A DNA stretch of 64,000 nt. It comes from Mactra quadrangularis (taxonomy: Eukaryota; Mollusca; Bivalvia; Venerida; Mactridae). The translations under genes and the position numbers were made by a program. The notes under the pieces are model-generated. The model had not been told where the DNA came from. It made no database searches and saw only the letters and a program-made list of their open reading frames with translations. Shown one piece after another: positions 11,384 through 23,160 of this stretch; the stretch's first letter is position 1; each line of letters opens with the position of its first letter. The DNA lies in the NCBI GenBank assembly GCA_025267735.1, contig CM046303.1:56003403-56067402 (forward strand). Direction: 5' to 3'.

Positions 11384-11900
11384 TTTCGAGTAGAGATTCA
11401 ATAAATAATGTTTTTAACGGGTTTACCGATGTTATACGGAATGTTGCAGATCCTTTGTTTACCAAAGAAATAAAGTTTTCAAACAAAATGTTAGGAACAT
11501 TTGTGGCATTCTGTTCGATGCTTAACTGGAGTTTGTCGTGGATTTCAAAGACTGATTTGCATTGGATATGATTTCTTCTTCGTCATTGAAATTACGTACC
11601 TTATGTTATGCAGAAACTCCAAAGATGTTAGTTTTGACAATTTATTATCAATATGTAAGGAAAACGATCTACCCATTCACCATTTGTTAAGAACGTTGGA
11701 AATATTCTCACCTGAGAGTTCATTGTGTTTATCACATAGGTATTTAGCGTCGTAATTGTAGTTGATTTTCCATCAACAAAATTTCAAACAATTGATTTCT
11801 TCTCAAACACGTTTGTTAATGTAAAATCAAGGACCCTAATCGAAAATAGACAAAGAGGCAACTTTTACCTGTATAAAAATATTGTACAATCATTTTAGTA
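11384..11900 (+). mobile_element. LINE fragment continuing after the LTR element (left edge of unit 2)
   Basis: It begins TTTCGAGTAGAG and matches unit 1 from 1,508. The 84-codon open stretch at 11,501-11,755 corresponds to the one at 1,626-1,880 and is a shadow within the decayed LINE rather than a gene. Confidence 0.6.
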
Positions 11901-14375
11901 CGGTCAACTGTGTACAGTATGCTAGCCTATTTGTCTAAAGATCATTTATGAAAAAAGGGAGATAACCTAAAATGCATGTGTAACAAACATTATTTATACA
12001 ACGCGTTACTTCCCATTGCACAAATGAATTAAATAGGTATCCAATTATTTAGAACTATATGCTAGCAACACGGTCAATTATAGTTACATAAAACAAAAAC
12101 AATTAGCATAAAAACAAACACAAAGCTCTTGCAACTGCCAAATTGGTAAAAAAGTAAATTTTCTCAGCCGCGAGTCCAGAAATTATTTGACACTTGTAGA
12201 TAGGTGGTTCATGTATCAGTTCCACGTGCTGCTTGTTTCCAAAACAGCAAAACAATGCGTCCCTAGCTCATTCTGGTCGATCAGCGCAGAAACATATCCG
12301 ATGCAGTATCATATTGAATATAGTATATTAATCTAATATTTATAATAAACTAATTCTTAGTTTTATATTGGTCTTCATTTTATTATTTTATATTTTATCA
12401 TCTCTTAACCATTTTCATTTTCAATATTCCCTTTAATTATTTCCTAATTATGCCTATGATTGTGGAGCGCTTTTGAACATATATTCAATATGAAAAGAGC
12501 GCTATACAAATTTGGTATATAGTAATAACTATGATAATAATAATAATAATTATATTGTCCGTACGGTGTAAACATTTCACACGTTTCTGGATATACACTA
12601 TTGATACCCACGTTGCAAATGTATGTACCACTTCTTGCAGACTCAAGAAAAAGATGGTGCACCACGGCATATATACCAAAGATTTGAACATAATAGTTAA
12701 TAGCACTACCATGGGAATTAACTATTCATTGCCATACAGCACACTGTCCAGTCTCATTCTAAAGGTACACGTAACAGCTGCAGGTTAATAAAGTCTATAA
12801 ATGTCTCAATCTACTTGAGATTTTAACATGATGTTGCAAATGCAGTTTTACTGGTACTCGCGATCTGCTGCATGTGTTTAATCCAGAAGCGATATGTCTT
12901 TTCAGGGGCAGACCTAAAATTTTTTCTAGGGGGGGGGTCCGAACATTTTCTAGGGGGTCCAAACTTACGAACCACAACTACACTACACACATTTTGCAGA
13001 ATAGTACAACATATTAATAATTAAAACTACATAATCATTTAATCTATGTTAAACACTGAGAAAAAATGCTTCATGCTACTTAAAAATGACTTACAGTCAA
13101 GAAATACACTAATGGACAGGTACATTTTGGACATTCTAGGGTGATTCCGGCCCGCCTGACCTCCCCCACCACCACCACTTAATCCGCCTACGCTTCTCCA
13201 GGCTGTACATGTCACATTTGAAGTACCCAGTTCATAGTTCGTATCAATAGAGGCCTTGTGTAAGTACTACAGATGTGTATAAGGTACGCACATTGATTAA
13301 TAAATTGAAAATGAACGTCTGTGCTAAATATTTTGCAACCTTATTTTTATACCAAAGTTTACTATAAAAACCTCATCTGAAGAATGAGAGTACAAAACGG
13401 ATCAGAACTTTATTCAATAAATGTGTATATAGTACATAGTTATAATATCGTGCATGCATACAATGATTATAATAACATGTACTGTGACATTTAGCTTATT
13501 ATGACAAGTAGTAAAATACAAGAACTGCCTTTTATAAAAGATATAAGTATTTTAATACACCATTTAATGACAAGAAAGAAGCATAAAAGATATAAGTTAC
13601 ACATAAGTGATGTTTATTCTAATTATATACATGTATATTGCAAATTATTTTTGCTATAAATTGCAAATTTCAAGCCAGATAAAGAATTAATTAATAATTT
13701 TCTCTTATATTTAATTAATAAGCAAACAAACACTTAACCGACAGTCTTAACAATAATATGACAATCCAGAAACAATTATGTCTAGTCATTTATTTTACTT
13801 AAAGGATAGATTTGAGAAAAAAGTAAACTTGAGCTTTAGTGAACGATTCAATGGCAAATTGAAATGTAAAATAATTTCAAACAATGCACGTATCAATTAG
13901 TGTTAAATGACGTAAGTGTGAGGCTGCAACAAATGATAGAAATATCAATATTTAAATATTCAAACCTTTCTTAATTTTCAAAAATATCCCAAACTTCTAG
14001 TACATTGTACTTCTATTTGATATCAAGTCAATTTAGAAACTGAAGATTATAATGTATAATCTCCAATTAAACAATGGCATACATACGTTTATATCTAAAC
14101 TACCTTGAACTGGTGGACAGGTCCCTTTGACACGTTTAATGTATTATGCATAGAGGACTAATGTACAAAATGTATACTGTCAATAAAATAAAATAAAAAA
14201 AAGAAATTCATTTAATTTCAAGTTACAAGGTTTGAAACAAAGCACTGGTTATAAAGGCATTTAAATCGCACACGACCTCACACAAGAAAGGAGCAATAGT
14301 AGTATTCAAAATATACATGTAATGTCAATGTATTGAATACCCAAAATGTCAGACTATAAAATGTGTGTTGATAAT
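11901..14375. other. 3' flank of gene B, non-coding, with two blocks absent from unit 1
   Basis: Collinear with 1,961-3,723 except for 12,499-12,784 and about 12,812-13,250. The first block follows AGCGCTTTTGAACATATATTC and contains AGCGCTATACAAATTTGG, the look of a retroposon tail, with a short (ATA)n run near 12,531-12,550. The second contains G-rich and C-rich runs (about 12,925-12,955 and 13,160-13,190). Each could be an insertion here or a deletion in unit 1. Open frames here are short and unsupported. Confidence 0.55.
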
Positions 14376-15483
14376 TTACACATATGGTTGAAGGGTATTA
14401 GTGTTTATAAATGGAGAATAGGAACATACAGCGCAAGATAGTTCACGCCCATTTGGATACGTGTCACAAGGCAGGGATCCACATCTTGCTTCAGTACTGT
14501 AAAACAAATGCCCATTATGGTTAGCTGTAGAACTCTCATTACTGGTATCAAAATCTTCATCAAGGCAAACATATTCAGTCCTAGGATGAGAGTAGTATTC
14601 GGATACAAGAATTCCATGATATTCTAATTTCCAACCGTTATAACATTGATTGCGTCCTGGTAACATGAAGTTACTACTTCTAGGTATCCAGCACACTGCA
14701 CACGGTGCTTCATGGTCTTGAGTTTGACCTCCTAATTCATATTCAGTGCCGTATACGAACGCTTTAGACTCTGTATTAGTGTTATATACAGCTGGCCACA
14801 GTGGATCTTTCGGCATACATAACGGATTACTTCCACCTCCAGCGTGAGTATAATGAGATCCACCAACCCATCCATCATAAACTTTAACCGAATCACCATC
14901 AGGACATGTTGTTTTACCCCACCGCGTATACGTCGAGCCGCCAGTGGGGTGTGTTGATTTAAGATCTTGTACTATGGTGTTGAGATTTTCTATTTCAAGT
15001 AAAGCATCTGAAGATAAAAATAAAACATACACAAATATAACTTGAAAATACCGTGCATTTATTATATTTCTATAATACTTTTTCTATAATAATGGTGGTT
15101 GACTTTTTTACTCATGACAATGATCATTAATATGTTATATCCGAGACATAAATCTATGTATTTTACATTTTCAAGATAATACATGTAACTAAAGGTAATA
15201 TAAAGTACACATTGTTTAGCAAATTCAGCTCGACAACAACTTAAAACGTTTTTACATAACATATGTCACAATATCAAATATAAACATTACCTTTGAGTTG
15301 AGCTGTAAGAGAATGCAGATTTAATTCCGTCGTGTTTGCTTTGTTCTCTACGTTGAGAAGCGTTCGCAACACTCCGTATTGATATTCAAATTGATTTGGA
15401 TTCACAGTTTGTCCATAAATAACCACGATGTAGGTAACAAATACGAGCCCTAAATATGTTGTCATGGTCGGTTGTTTAGCCAT
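14376..15483 (-). CDS. Secreted short-chain collagen C4-like protein, copy B
   Basis: Exon 1 is 15,483-15,291 and exon 2 is 15,007-14,376, with the same phase-1 splice as copy A and the same 274-residue length. Over the exon-2 reading frame I count seven replacements against A (for example STHPTGG for STNPTGG, CWIPR for CWVPR, YYSHP for YYTHP, NTNTLQPYV for NTVTPQPYV). All cysteines and the GGSTYTRWGK, GGSHY, GWKLEYHG and CAVCSYSPF blocks are kept. The signal peptide is MAKQPTMTTYLGLVFVTY-like. The copy looks functional and is a recent duplicate of A. It lies head-to-head with pseudogene C, with about 3.1 kb between their promoters. Confidence 0.87.
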
Positions 15484-15524
15484 GGTTAACAGTAAAAGCA
15501 TATTAAAGTCTGCATGGAACGTGT

Positions 15525-15645
15525 GTGCTTATATAGCATTAACGGTTCCACTTCCTTATGCATTTTATCCAATGAAATATATTCTGTGCAATCATTGGTC
15601 AATTATTAATAAGAGTAATTACCCAATTCTCCTGATAGGTGACGT
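15525..15645 (-). promoter_or_regulatory. Promoter of copy B
   Basis: Same arrangement as before copy A: TATATAAGC on the minus strand about 45 bases before ATG, then GGAAGTGGAACC, ATTGGATAAAATG and GACCAATGATTG upstream. Confidence 0.65.
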
Positions 15646-16929
15646 CTTTACATTATACAATATAATTTTAATCGTTTTTCAGTTTTCAGAAGAATACGAT
15701 TTGACTCTTTCTTTGTTGTGAATGCTGAAGCCTGCATATGAATAATGATACCAGTTCCTAGTATTCCATGGTCTATAGTCAGTCAGTAAATAATGCTTAA
15801 TAATAAAAATGTCACCTATTAAAAATGTCTCTATGCCACAAATTCTTGTTTAGCTTAAACTATTAAACATAGTACACTTGTCAATATTATCCAATATTAT
15901 TGACAATTGCTTCACTTATTCTTTGTCAATATTTAAAAGAACTTCTTTCCTTTTATTATATCAAATTTGTGGTTCTTTATATGTACAAGAACCTATCCTA
16001 ACAGCGAAATATTTTAATGTTATGGCAGTTTGACTTTCATGGTATAGAATAACTTTATAGAATTTTATAGAATAGGTTTTCAGCAAAACATCGTGTATAT
16101 TGTTATGAAGTGGTCTGATGAAAATTAAAATGTCATAAAAAGTGGCTTATAAATTTTTGGAAGTCAGTATTATGTACAGAATATTGACTGTGATGATGTT
16201 TGGTCTTGTGTAAATAGTACCGCATCATTGGGAAATAATATCAACAATATTTTAATATAAATTTAATGTCAATATACCATTTATATTCGAGTATATTTTA
16301 TTTGCATAAGACCCAAAAACATTACAGTCAATGCTGAATGATTTAGTTCATTTGTAAACAAGAAATATCTTTAAAAAAAGATATTGGGCACCCTGCTCGG
16401 TTTATTTTCAATGATTGGAAGTATAAGTGTTGGTCATGTACGGTGTACATGTATTAACTATAGGTCAAATGCAATGTGTCCAAAATTGAAAATCAGTCTC
16501 AACTGACAATTTTTGTCCGAATAGATTGCCATTTTGCTGATTTGTCAATTATGAAAATCTATCCGATTCTAAAATCTAAAACATCTTTCATGCCATGATT
16601 TTCGATAAAAATCACTTCTTCCAAGAATGACCAAACGATTTATATGTTACTTTCTGGATAACATAAAAAATTGATAAAAATGCTCAATGGCGGCCCACAT
16701 ACAGTATGACAAAATGAAAACCCATTTCCGAGCGTGCGCTGAGTCATGTTATGTATTCGCAGTTAAGTTATACCGCAAGGAGCGTACCACGACGAAGGTA
16801 TGATCAATTAGCATAGTGAGCCACTCATAATACACAGAGTAAATATAATCAGCAGCTACTGAACGTGCTACGCACCTGTTCATCACAAATAGCATGTGGT
16901 GTCATGTGTTTTATCCATTTCTCTATACC
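15646..16929. other. Intergenic spacer of unit 2, non-coding
   Basis: Collinear copy of 5,001-6,279. No exon is visible. Confidence 0.55.
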
Positions 16930-17256
16930 GTAAAAGAATTTCATTGGACACGAAGAAACAAAATACAAAGATACAACAGATGAAGGGCGAAAACACGACA
17001 AATCCATAGTTTGTCGTATCATGGTCCTTTTGTTTCTTCGCCACGAAGAAACGAAAAGACGAAGATACGCATATGTAAGGCGAAAACACGACACAAATTA
17101 ACTGTCGTGTTGTTGTTTTTATTTTGCCCTGTGTTCTTTTCTTCGTGGCGAAGAAACGAAAAAACAAAAAGACGAAGATATGACAACTATGGATTTTTCG
17201 TGTCATCGTCTTTTTATTCTTTTGTTTCTTCGCCGCCAAGAAACGAAAATACGACA
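16930..17256. repeat. Palindromic hairpin array, unit 2
   Basis: Second copy of the GAAGAAACGAAAAGACGAAG array at 6,280-6,606, with small differences inside the palindromes. The frames on both strands are repeat translations, not proteins. Confidence 0.75.
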
Positions 17257-17810
17257 TGGCATAAATCAGCCACCATATACTAAAGATTACTCCTTATACA
17301 GTAGATTCAAATACGGATCGAGCAGTGCAAAAATTGCAGTCGAAATGTTAATTTTAGTTTGTATTACTGGCAAATACTATCAGTTCAAAATACAAAGAAT
17401 TATTAACCTCTTCTTCTTATACAAAATCTTGAAGTACAGATTTCCCTGTAAAGTTTGTAGCTTTGCATACAAGTTCTGTAGGTATTATAATAATGGTACA
17501 ATACTGTTTAGCAACTTAAACTTCAAGTAATACAATGAATGGCCGCAGTATTATTACATTAAACAGCTACAGACACTATCAATATATTTGACTACGCCCC
17601 TTCCACACGCTTATCATAAGTAAACACCTGCTACTGATCGAATGAGATGAAAGAACTACTTTTATCGCCTAGAAATTGACCGCGTAGTAAAACAGAGACA
17701 CATGTATCACTCCACAGGTTAAACTGGCCAGGAATTTTTGTCGATAGGTTTCGAAAAGTGGTAAAACTTAAGCCTTTCGGCGAAATCGGCGAATATCTAA
17801 AAATACGTTA
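17257..17810 (+). repeat. Dispersed repeat, unit 2 copy
   Basis: Unit-2 copy of the repeat at 6,607-7,165. The same family is inverted at about 34,190-34,560. Confidence 0.7.
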
Positions 17811-18539
17811 AAAATCCAAAACTTTTGGAAAAAGTGCAAAACAGACTTAAACTTCATTAAGATTTTTTAAGATAAAAAAATGCTTCAGAAACTATATAGA
17901 AATAGCTTTCTCTTTTGCACAATTTTGATCACAGAACGGGAAAGGCTTTCTTTTTTTAAATTATATCAGCATAGGAATTTCTTTTTTTTTCTTATTTTGT
18001 AGTAACGTGGGTAATCTAATGAAACTTTAAAACAGAACAAAATTTTACAAAAATAAATTAACAACCATGTGAAAGAAGAAAGGTTTAATTTTCTAACATC
18101 ATTCGCTCAAAGTTGATATCTTATAACATAAAGGGATATGACTGTTTGAAGAATTCCCCTCTGTATTTTTCCATTGAAAATCGAGTATTGATTTGAGCTC
18201 ATGTATATGGGCCTTAAAATTGGACATAAAAAATGATAGAGGGCACTGTATTTCTGTATTTACTTACACCCGTTTTATTTCAACGTCAATAATGACAACG
18301 CAGAAACAAATACGAATTGAATAAATAAAAAATATTTATGAAAATGAAATTCCAAAAATCTAACGCAATCTCAATACGCGGAAAAAGTACTTCCATGAAA
18401 AGACGATGTATTACATTTATATATAGACTTTCAAATTAACAAGAAAGGAAGTGTGAAATTGAATACTTTTTCAATACTTTTAATAATCACAAAATAAAAC
18501 ATAATTATTGTGATGAATTCATATGCTAATGTATTAGGT
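17811..18539. other. Intergenic spacer, non-coding
   Basis: Collinear with 7,166-7,879. No gene structure is visible. Confidence 0.5.
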
Positions 18540-18700
18540 AAAATACCCTTATTAAACCGATCAATGATTGTAAACAATAAATTTCATTGTATTACATGAA
18601 TAAGGAAGTGGAACCGTTAATGCTAAGTAGCCATAACAATTCCATAAGCGTTTTTATTCTGAATTTGTTGTTAACCAAACAAGTGACAATGACCTCATAT

Positions 18701-19851
18701 GGAACGCCTTAACTGCCTAATAGGGTTAATTTTATGTTCGTTGTCCTCAAATGGCATGTAGTTTTGCACACAAAAGACGTCGTCTTGGACAAAAAGCATG
18801 TCGTTAAGTACATTTACAAGATTGTTAAGGTCAAATTGCAAGTCGTCGTGTACAATTTGGGGTTGTCATGCTGAAACTATACATCGTTATTAAAAATTGA
18901 CAAGTGGTTATGTACATTTTACAGATCGTTACGTTAAAAATATAAGTTGTTGTGGAATAAAAAACAAGTTGTTATGTACAATTAACAAGTCGTTTTGCTA
19001 ACAAAATATGTCATTATGGGCAAAAGACAAGTCTTTAAATAAAGCTTACAGGTCGTTATGCTAATAGCTTTTTCATCTAAAGATATATAATCTGATAACA
19101 ACAACTTAATACGTAGGTACATCGAACCAAAAACTGAGGGCAACCAAAGGTTACTTATACACTACGACATGTTTTTGACCACAACGACCAATAATTGAGC
19201 ATAACAATACGTAAATTGGATATAACAACATACGTGTAGTTGTTTTTTTCAATAACGATTTAACATTTTAAATAAACGGTCTGAAAACTACATTGCGACT
19301 TGCATTTGATCATAACGATTCTGAGATGACACATAGCGACTTGATATTCCAACAGAACTAACCTGAGCTTGAACTACCTAATTATAATAATTACACATTT
19401 GCTTACATTTTATCGTGAGTTTTCGTATGCGTGTATTCGGATATACACGTGTTTATAACAACCGATGTGACTATAAATCAATTTATCAAAATTGGCATGT
19501 TATTGTACTTTTAATTTTGGACACATTAGTTTTTTGGAAAACAAGTAGGTCAGCAATATTATGGCATAGTTTCAAAGGTTTTTTGTTCTTATGAAAACAA
19601 CATTAATTGTTTAGTGCATTTATTTTGCCGAAAGCTTCCGATCTAGCGCGATTTACAAACAAAGACAACACTAGTTGCAATTCGACAATAACGACCTGTT
19701 AAATATTCATAACGAACTATAAAGTGAACACGGCGAGATGCTTTTTGTACACAACTACCTGCTTTATGTCCATAACGACGCATACTTTATGCTTAACAAC
19801 TGAGGACAACGAACAAAAATAAACCTATAAGAAGTTTAGGCGTTCCATTAC
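18701..19851. mobile_element. Foldback element with arms of CAAGTCGTTATG-like motifs, complete copy
   Basis: The left end GGAACGCCTTAACTGCCTAA and the right end (reverse complement GGAACGCCTAAACTTCTTAT) form terminal inverted repeats of about 45 bases that run into TGTTCGTTGTCCTCA on both arms. The left arm repeats motifs like CAAGTCGTTATG (GTCGTTAAG, GTCGTTTTG, GTTGTTATG). The right arm has the complement (CATAACGACTTG, CATAACGACG, AATAACGACCTG). A possible target duplication CATAT flanks it (18,696-18,700 and 19,852-19,856), although the last few right-end bases are uncertain. It encodes no transposase and sits inside exon 1 of copy C. Confidence 0.75.
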
Positions 19852-19922
19852 CATATATTTATGAATCATATTTGTCACCTACATCGTGGTTATTTATGGA
19901 CAAACTGTGAATCCAAATCAAT

Positions 19923-21570
19923 ATATCTTGCGGCTCATATACCCCCATCATATTGATCCCCCCAGGTACTGAAGCTGAGATAACTCACAGAGGGAGACCA
20001 CCCTGGTCTACCACCTGCTGCCGGGTGACCTACTCCGGTGCTGGATCGCTATCGCTGCACCCTGGTGGCATCGGTGGGGCATCTAAGGGCGAAATGTTCA
20101 ATGTAACGCTTGTGCCATCGGGGGTAAGGGGTTGCGGTCCGGCATCGAAACTACAGCCTTGTACTCTCCAGTACTACCGAAATAAATTAAAATAATCTAT
20201 TTTTATTTGAATGTTTTTACTATGTCATAATTATAGTCCTTTTACATGGTGTTTATAAAACACTTATACCAGTTACCCTATATATTCTTATATGTGAACG
20301 TATTTTTGAATCACATTCTGAATAGAATATATTGTTATACTTAACTATGTTTCTATGGTTATCCCTTAAATTACCTTATATCTGGTCCTCTCACTCAGTA
20401 CTCTTTACGGTTTTATTGTACATAGAATACATTATTTAGGTTTTTAATAGTCTGTCTAGATTTTTTAATCACATTTTTTATAGGCCCTGATAAGTAAGTC
20501 GTTGTGTTGATTGGTTAGCTAATGGAGTTGTTATTCATTATTATTACCGCTATTTTTACTATTCTTTTAATATTACTATTTTAACCTCCTTCTTTTATTA
20601 GTACTGAGTGAGCACTATATCCCACCCCATCCCCATTAATAGTGATACACAATATTATTTAAACTTGATAGTTTTCTTGAAAACAAGTTGGTCTGTGACC
20701 ATTATAGAGAATACGATAGTATTTTATATTTTGTACTAACCCAAGGAAAGTATTTATTACAAATAACATGGTGTTATGGTAACGAATAGATTTATTATTA
20801 AGGTATTGATTAGCAGAGAAACAAATAAAAATTGAGGCACATATTTTAGAAACATACAAATACGTATATCTTCAACAATTTTACTAGCTCACTCAGCTGT
20901 CTATGATACCTGAGTGACAAAAGGTCTAAGTTTTTACAAAACTTCACATTGGAATACAAAAAGACTCTAATTTGGAAGTTTTTTGGTCACGATTACTACC
21001 CACCCAACAAGCTTTAGAAATGAACTTAAAAACCCTAAGCCATTCTATAAGCACTGGTCTTATCCCACCTAGGTACTTTGAGAAAGTAGGTCAACTCAAA
21101 TGCCTGGGTCAAAGTCATCTTAGTTGGGGATGAAAGTAGGTCAATCCACTTTCATTTATACTCACCAGCCCCCAAAACTAGGTCACCGTACTGGAAATCG
21201 TGTCAGTTGTCGAATAGCTTTTTTTCTGTGATCTTTTTAACTATCTGTGATATATTAGCATTTTTAACTTAGATTTTTGAATACTTTTACATATTTTTAA
21301 CATAGTCATTTAAATTTTTGTATTTTTAACATAGATATTTTTTAATTAAAAAACTATAAGTAAGGGACGAATAGTTCACATACAGCCCTTTTCAGGGCTT
21401 CTCATTTGAGAAGTATGTGTACGGCCCTTGTCAGGGCCATTCGTCTCTTTTCTTTTTAACCAAGGATTAGGTTAATGTTAAAACTTAGATTTTTGAAAAA
21501 TGGGTCAAAACAGTCGGTCGAAACATTATTGTATATGACCGACTTTATAAATAAATCACACTCGTCGCCG
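19923..21570. mobile_element. Insertion in exon 1 of copy C with 10-bp target duplication
   Basis: The flanks are exact repeats CCAAATCAAT (19,913-19,922 and 21,571-21,580), and the exon reads through if the insert is removed. The left 270 bases are notably GC-rich (about 19,940-20,165) against AT-rich surroundings, with an 80-codon open stretch of unknown meaning. Near the right end are hairpins: CAGCCCTTTTCAGGGCT (about 21,384), ACGGCCCTTGTCAGGGCC (about 21,421), and CGGTC...GACCG at 21,512-21,543, followed by TTTATAAATAAA. The long variable-length duplication fits target-primed insertion of a non-LTR or Penelope-like element. No reverse transcriptase is visible, so it is non-autonomous or truncated. 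Confidence 0.65.
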
Positions 21571-22587
21571 CCAAATCAATTCGAATATCAATACGGAGTG
21601 TTGCGGACGCTTCTCAACGTAGAGAACAAAGCAAACACGACATAATTAAATCTGAATACTCTGACAGCTCAACTCCAAGGTAATGTTTATATTTGATTTT
21701 GTGACACATGTTATGTAAAAATGGTGCGTTTTAAGTTGTTGTCGAGCTGACTTTGCTAAACAATGTGTACTTTATATTACCTTTTTGTTACATGTATTAT
21801 CTTCAAAATGTAAAATACATAGATTTATGTCTCGGATATAACATATTAATGATCATTGTCATAAGTAAAAAGTCAACCACCAAAGTATTATAGAAATATA
21901 ATAAGTGTACGGTATTTTCAAGTTATATTTGTGTCTTTTTTATTTTCATCTTCAGATGCTTTACTTGAAATAGAAAATCTCAACACCATAGTACAAGATC
22001 TTAAATCAACAAACCCCACTGGCGGCTCGACGTATACGCGATGGGGTAAAACATCATGTCTTGATGGTGATTCGGTTAAAGTTTATGATGGATGGGTTGG
22101 TGGATCTCATTATTCTCACGCTGGAGGGGGAAGTAATCCGTTATGTATGCCGAAAGATACACTGTGGCCAGCTGTATATAACACTAAAACAGAGAATAAA
22201 GCGTTCGTGTACGGCACTGAATATGCATTAGGTGGCCAAACTCAAAACCAAGAAGCACCGTGTGCAGTATGCTGGATACCTAGAAGTGGTAACTTCAAGT
22301 TACCAGGACGCAATCAATGTTATAATGGTTGGAAACTAGAATATCATGGAATTCTTGTATCCGAATACTACACTCATCCTAGGACTGAATATGTTTGCCT
22401 TGATGAAGTTCATGATATCAGTGATAAAAGCACTACAACTGACCATAATGGACATTTGTTTTACAGTACTGAAGCAAGATGTGGAGCCCTGCCTTGTGAC
22501 ACGTATCCAAATGGTCGTGAACTATCTTGCGCTGTATGTTCCTATTCTCCATTTACAAACACTAATACCCTTCAACCATATGTATAA

Positions 22588-23160
22588 TTTATCAACACAC
22601 AATTTAAAGTCAGACATTTTTGTACTTAGATACATTGACATTACATATATATTTGAATATTGTTACCTTATCTTTCTTGTGTGATGTTATCTGCGATTTG
22701 ATTGCAATGTCATGATAACCCGTGTATTGTAAAGCAAGTAATGATATATGTATGGATACAAAGTATTAAAGGGATATTAGTCACAAAATCTTTAGCTTAA
22801 GTAGCCATTCGGAACATCCTCGGTCATTCCCTACGAATATTATTCATTCATGAAAGGTCGAGGGTGTTCCGAATGTTAAGTAGCAGGGCATCAAAATGGT
22901 GTACAGACTTTTAGACAATTTGAATTTTCTTGAATATTAAAGACGATATTAACATATTGAATATAATTGATATTTCTATTATTTGTTTTTACTTCACTAT
23001 TGTGTCATTAAACATTAATGGATATTTGCATAACTAATTTCTCTGTTGAGAGAAAATCTTTCCTCATTTCAAACTATCTTTAACTTGAGCTTATGTTTAT
23101 TTTATCTTGATCTATCTCTTTAAGTAAAATGTATGACCAGACATAATTGTTCTTGTTGTT
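22588..23160 (+). other. 3' flank of copy C, inverted homologue of the gene A/B 3' flank
   Basis: Landmarks such as ATCAACACACA, TCAGACATTTT, TTTCTTGTGTGA and CTTTAAGTAAAAT follow in the same order as on the minus strand below genes A and B. Homology fades near 23,160. It contains a 70-base MULE-like hairpin insertion. Confidence 0.6.
22806..22875. mobile_element. 70-bp MULE-like hairpin MITE
   Basis: The ends CATTCGGAACATCCTCGG and its complement CCGAATG/GGTCGAGGGTGTT form inverted repeats, with almost no interior. It is flanked by the exact 9-bp duplication TTAAGTAGC (22,797-22,805 and 22,876-22,884), the length typical of Mutator-like elements. Confidence 0.8.

Larger units (their letters stand above)
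18540..22587 (+). pseudogene. Short-chain collagen C4-like pseudogene, copy C
   Basis: Plus-strand relative of A and B, in pieces. The promoter is at 18,540-18,640; the TATA box is lost (GCTAAGTAGCC for GCTATATAAG) but CCAAT and GGAAGTGG remain. The first codons are at 18,677-18,700 with the ATGGCT start deleted. A foldback insertion follows at about 18,701-19,851. Exon 1 resumes at 19,857-19,922 (FVTYIVVIYGQTVNPNQ). A second insertion lies at 19,923-21,570. The rest of exon 1 is at 21,571-21,679, where a TAA at 21,643-21,645 replaces the GAA of A and B. The splice sites (CCAAG/GTAATG and CTTCAG/ATGC) survive. Exon 2 (21,956-22,587) is fully open, with all domain cysteines retained and roughly 10% residue differences from B. 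The gene cannot make the secreted product of A and B. An alternative product starting elsewhere from exon 2 is possible but unsupported. Confidence 0.85.

Noticed and set aside
21500..21560. Hammerhead ribozyme at the end of the insertion in copy C
   Set aside because: GTCGGTCGAAAC and a paired GACCGAC are present, but the conserved CTGATGA core is not seen; only a plain hairpin can be supported.
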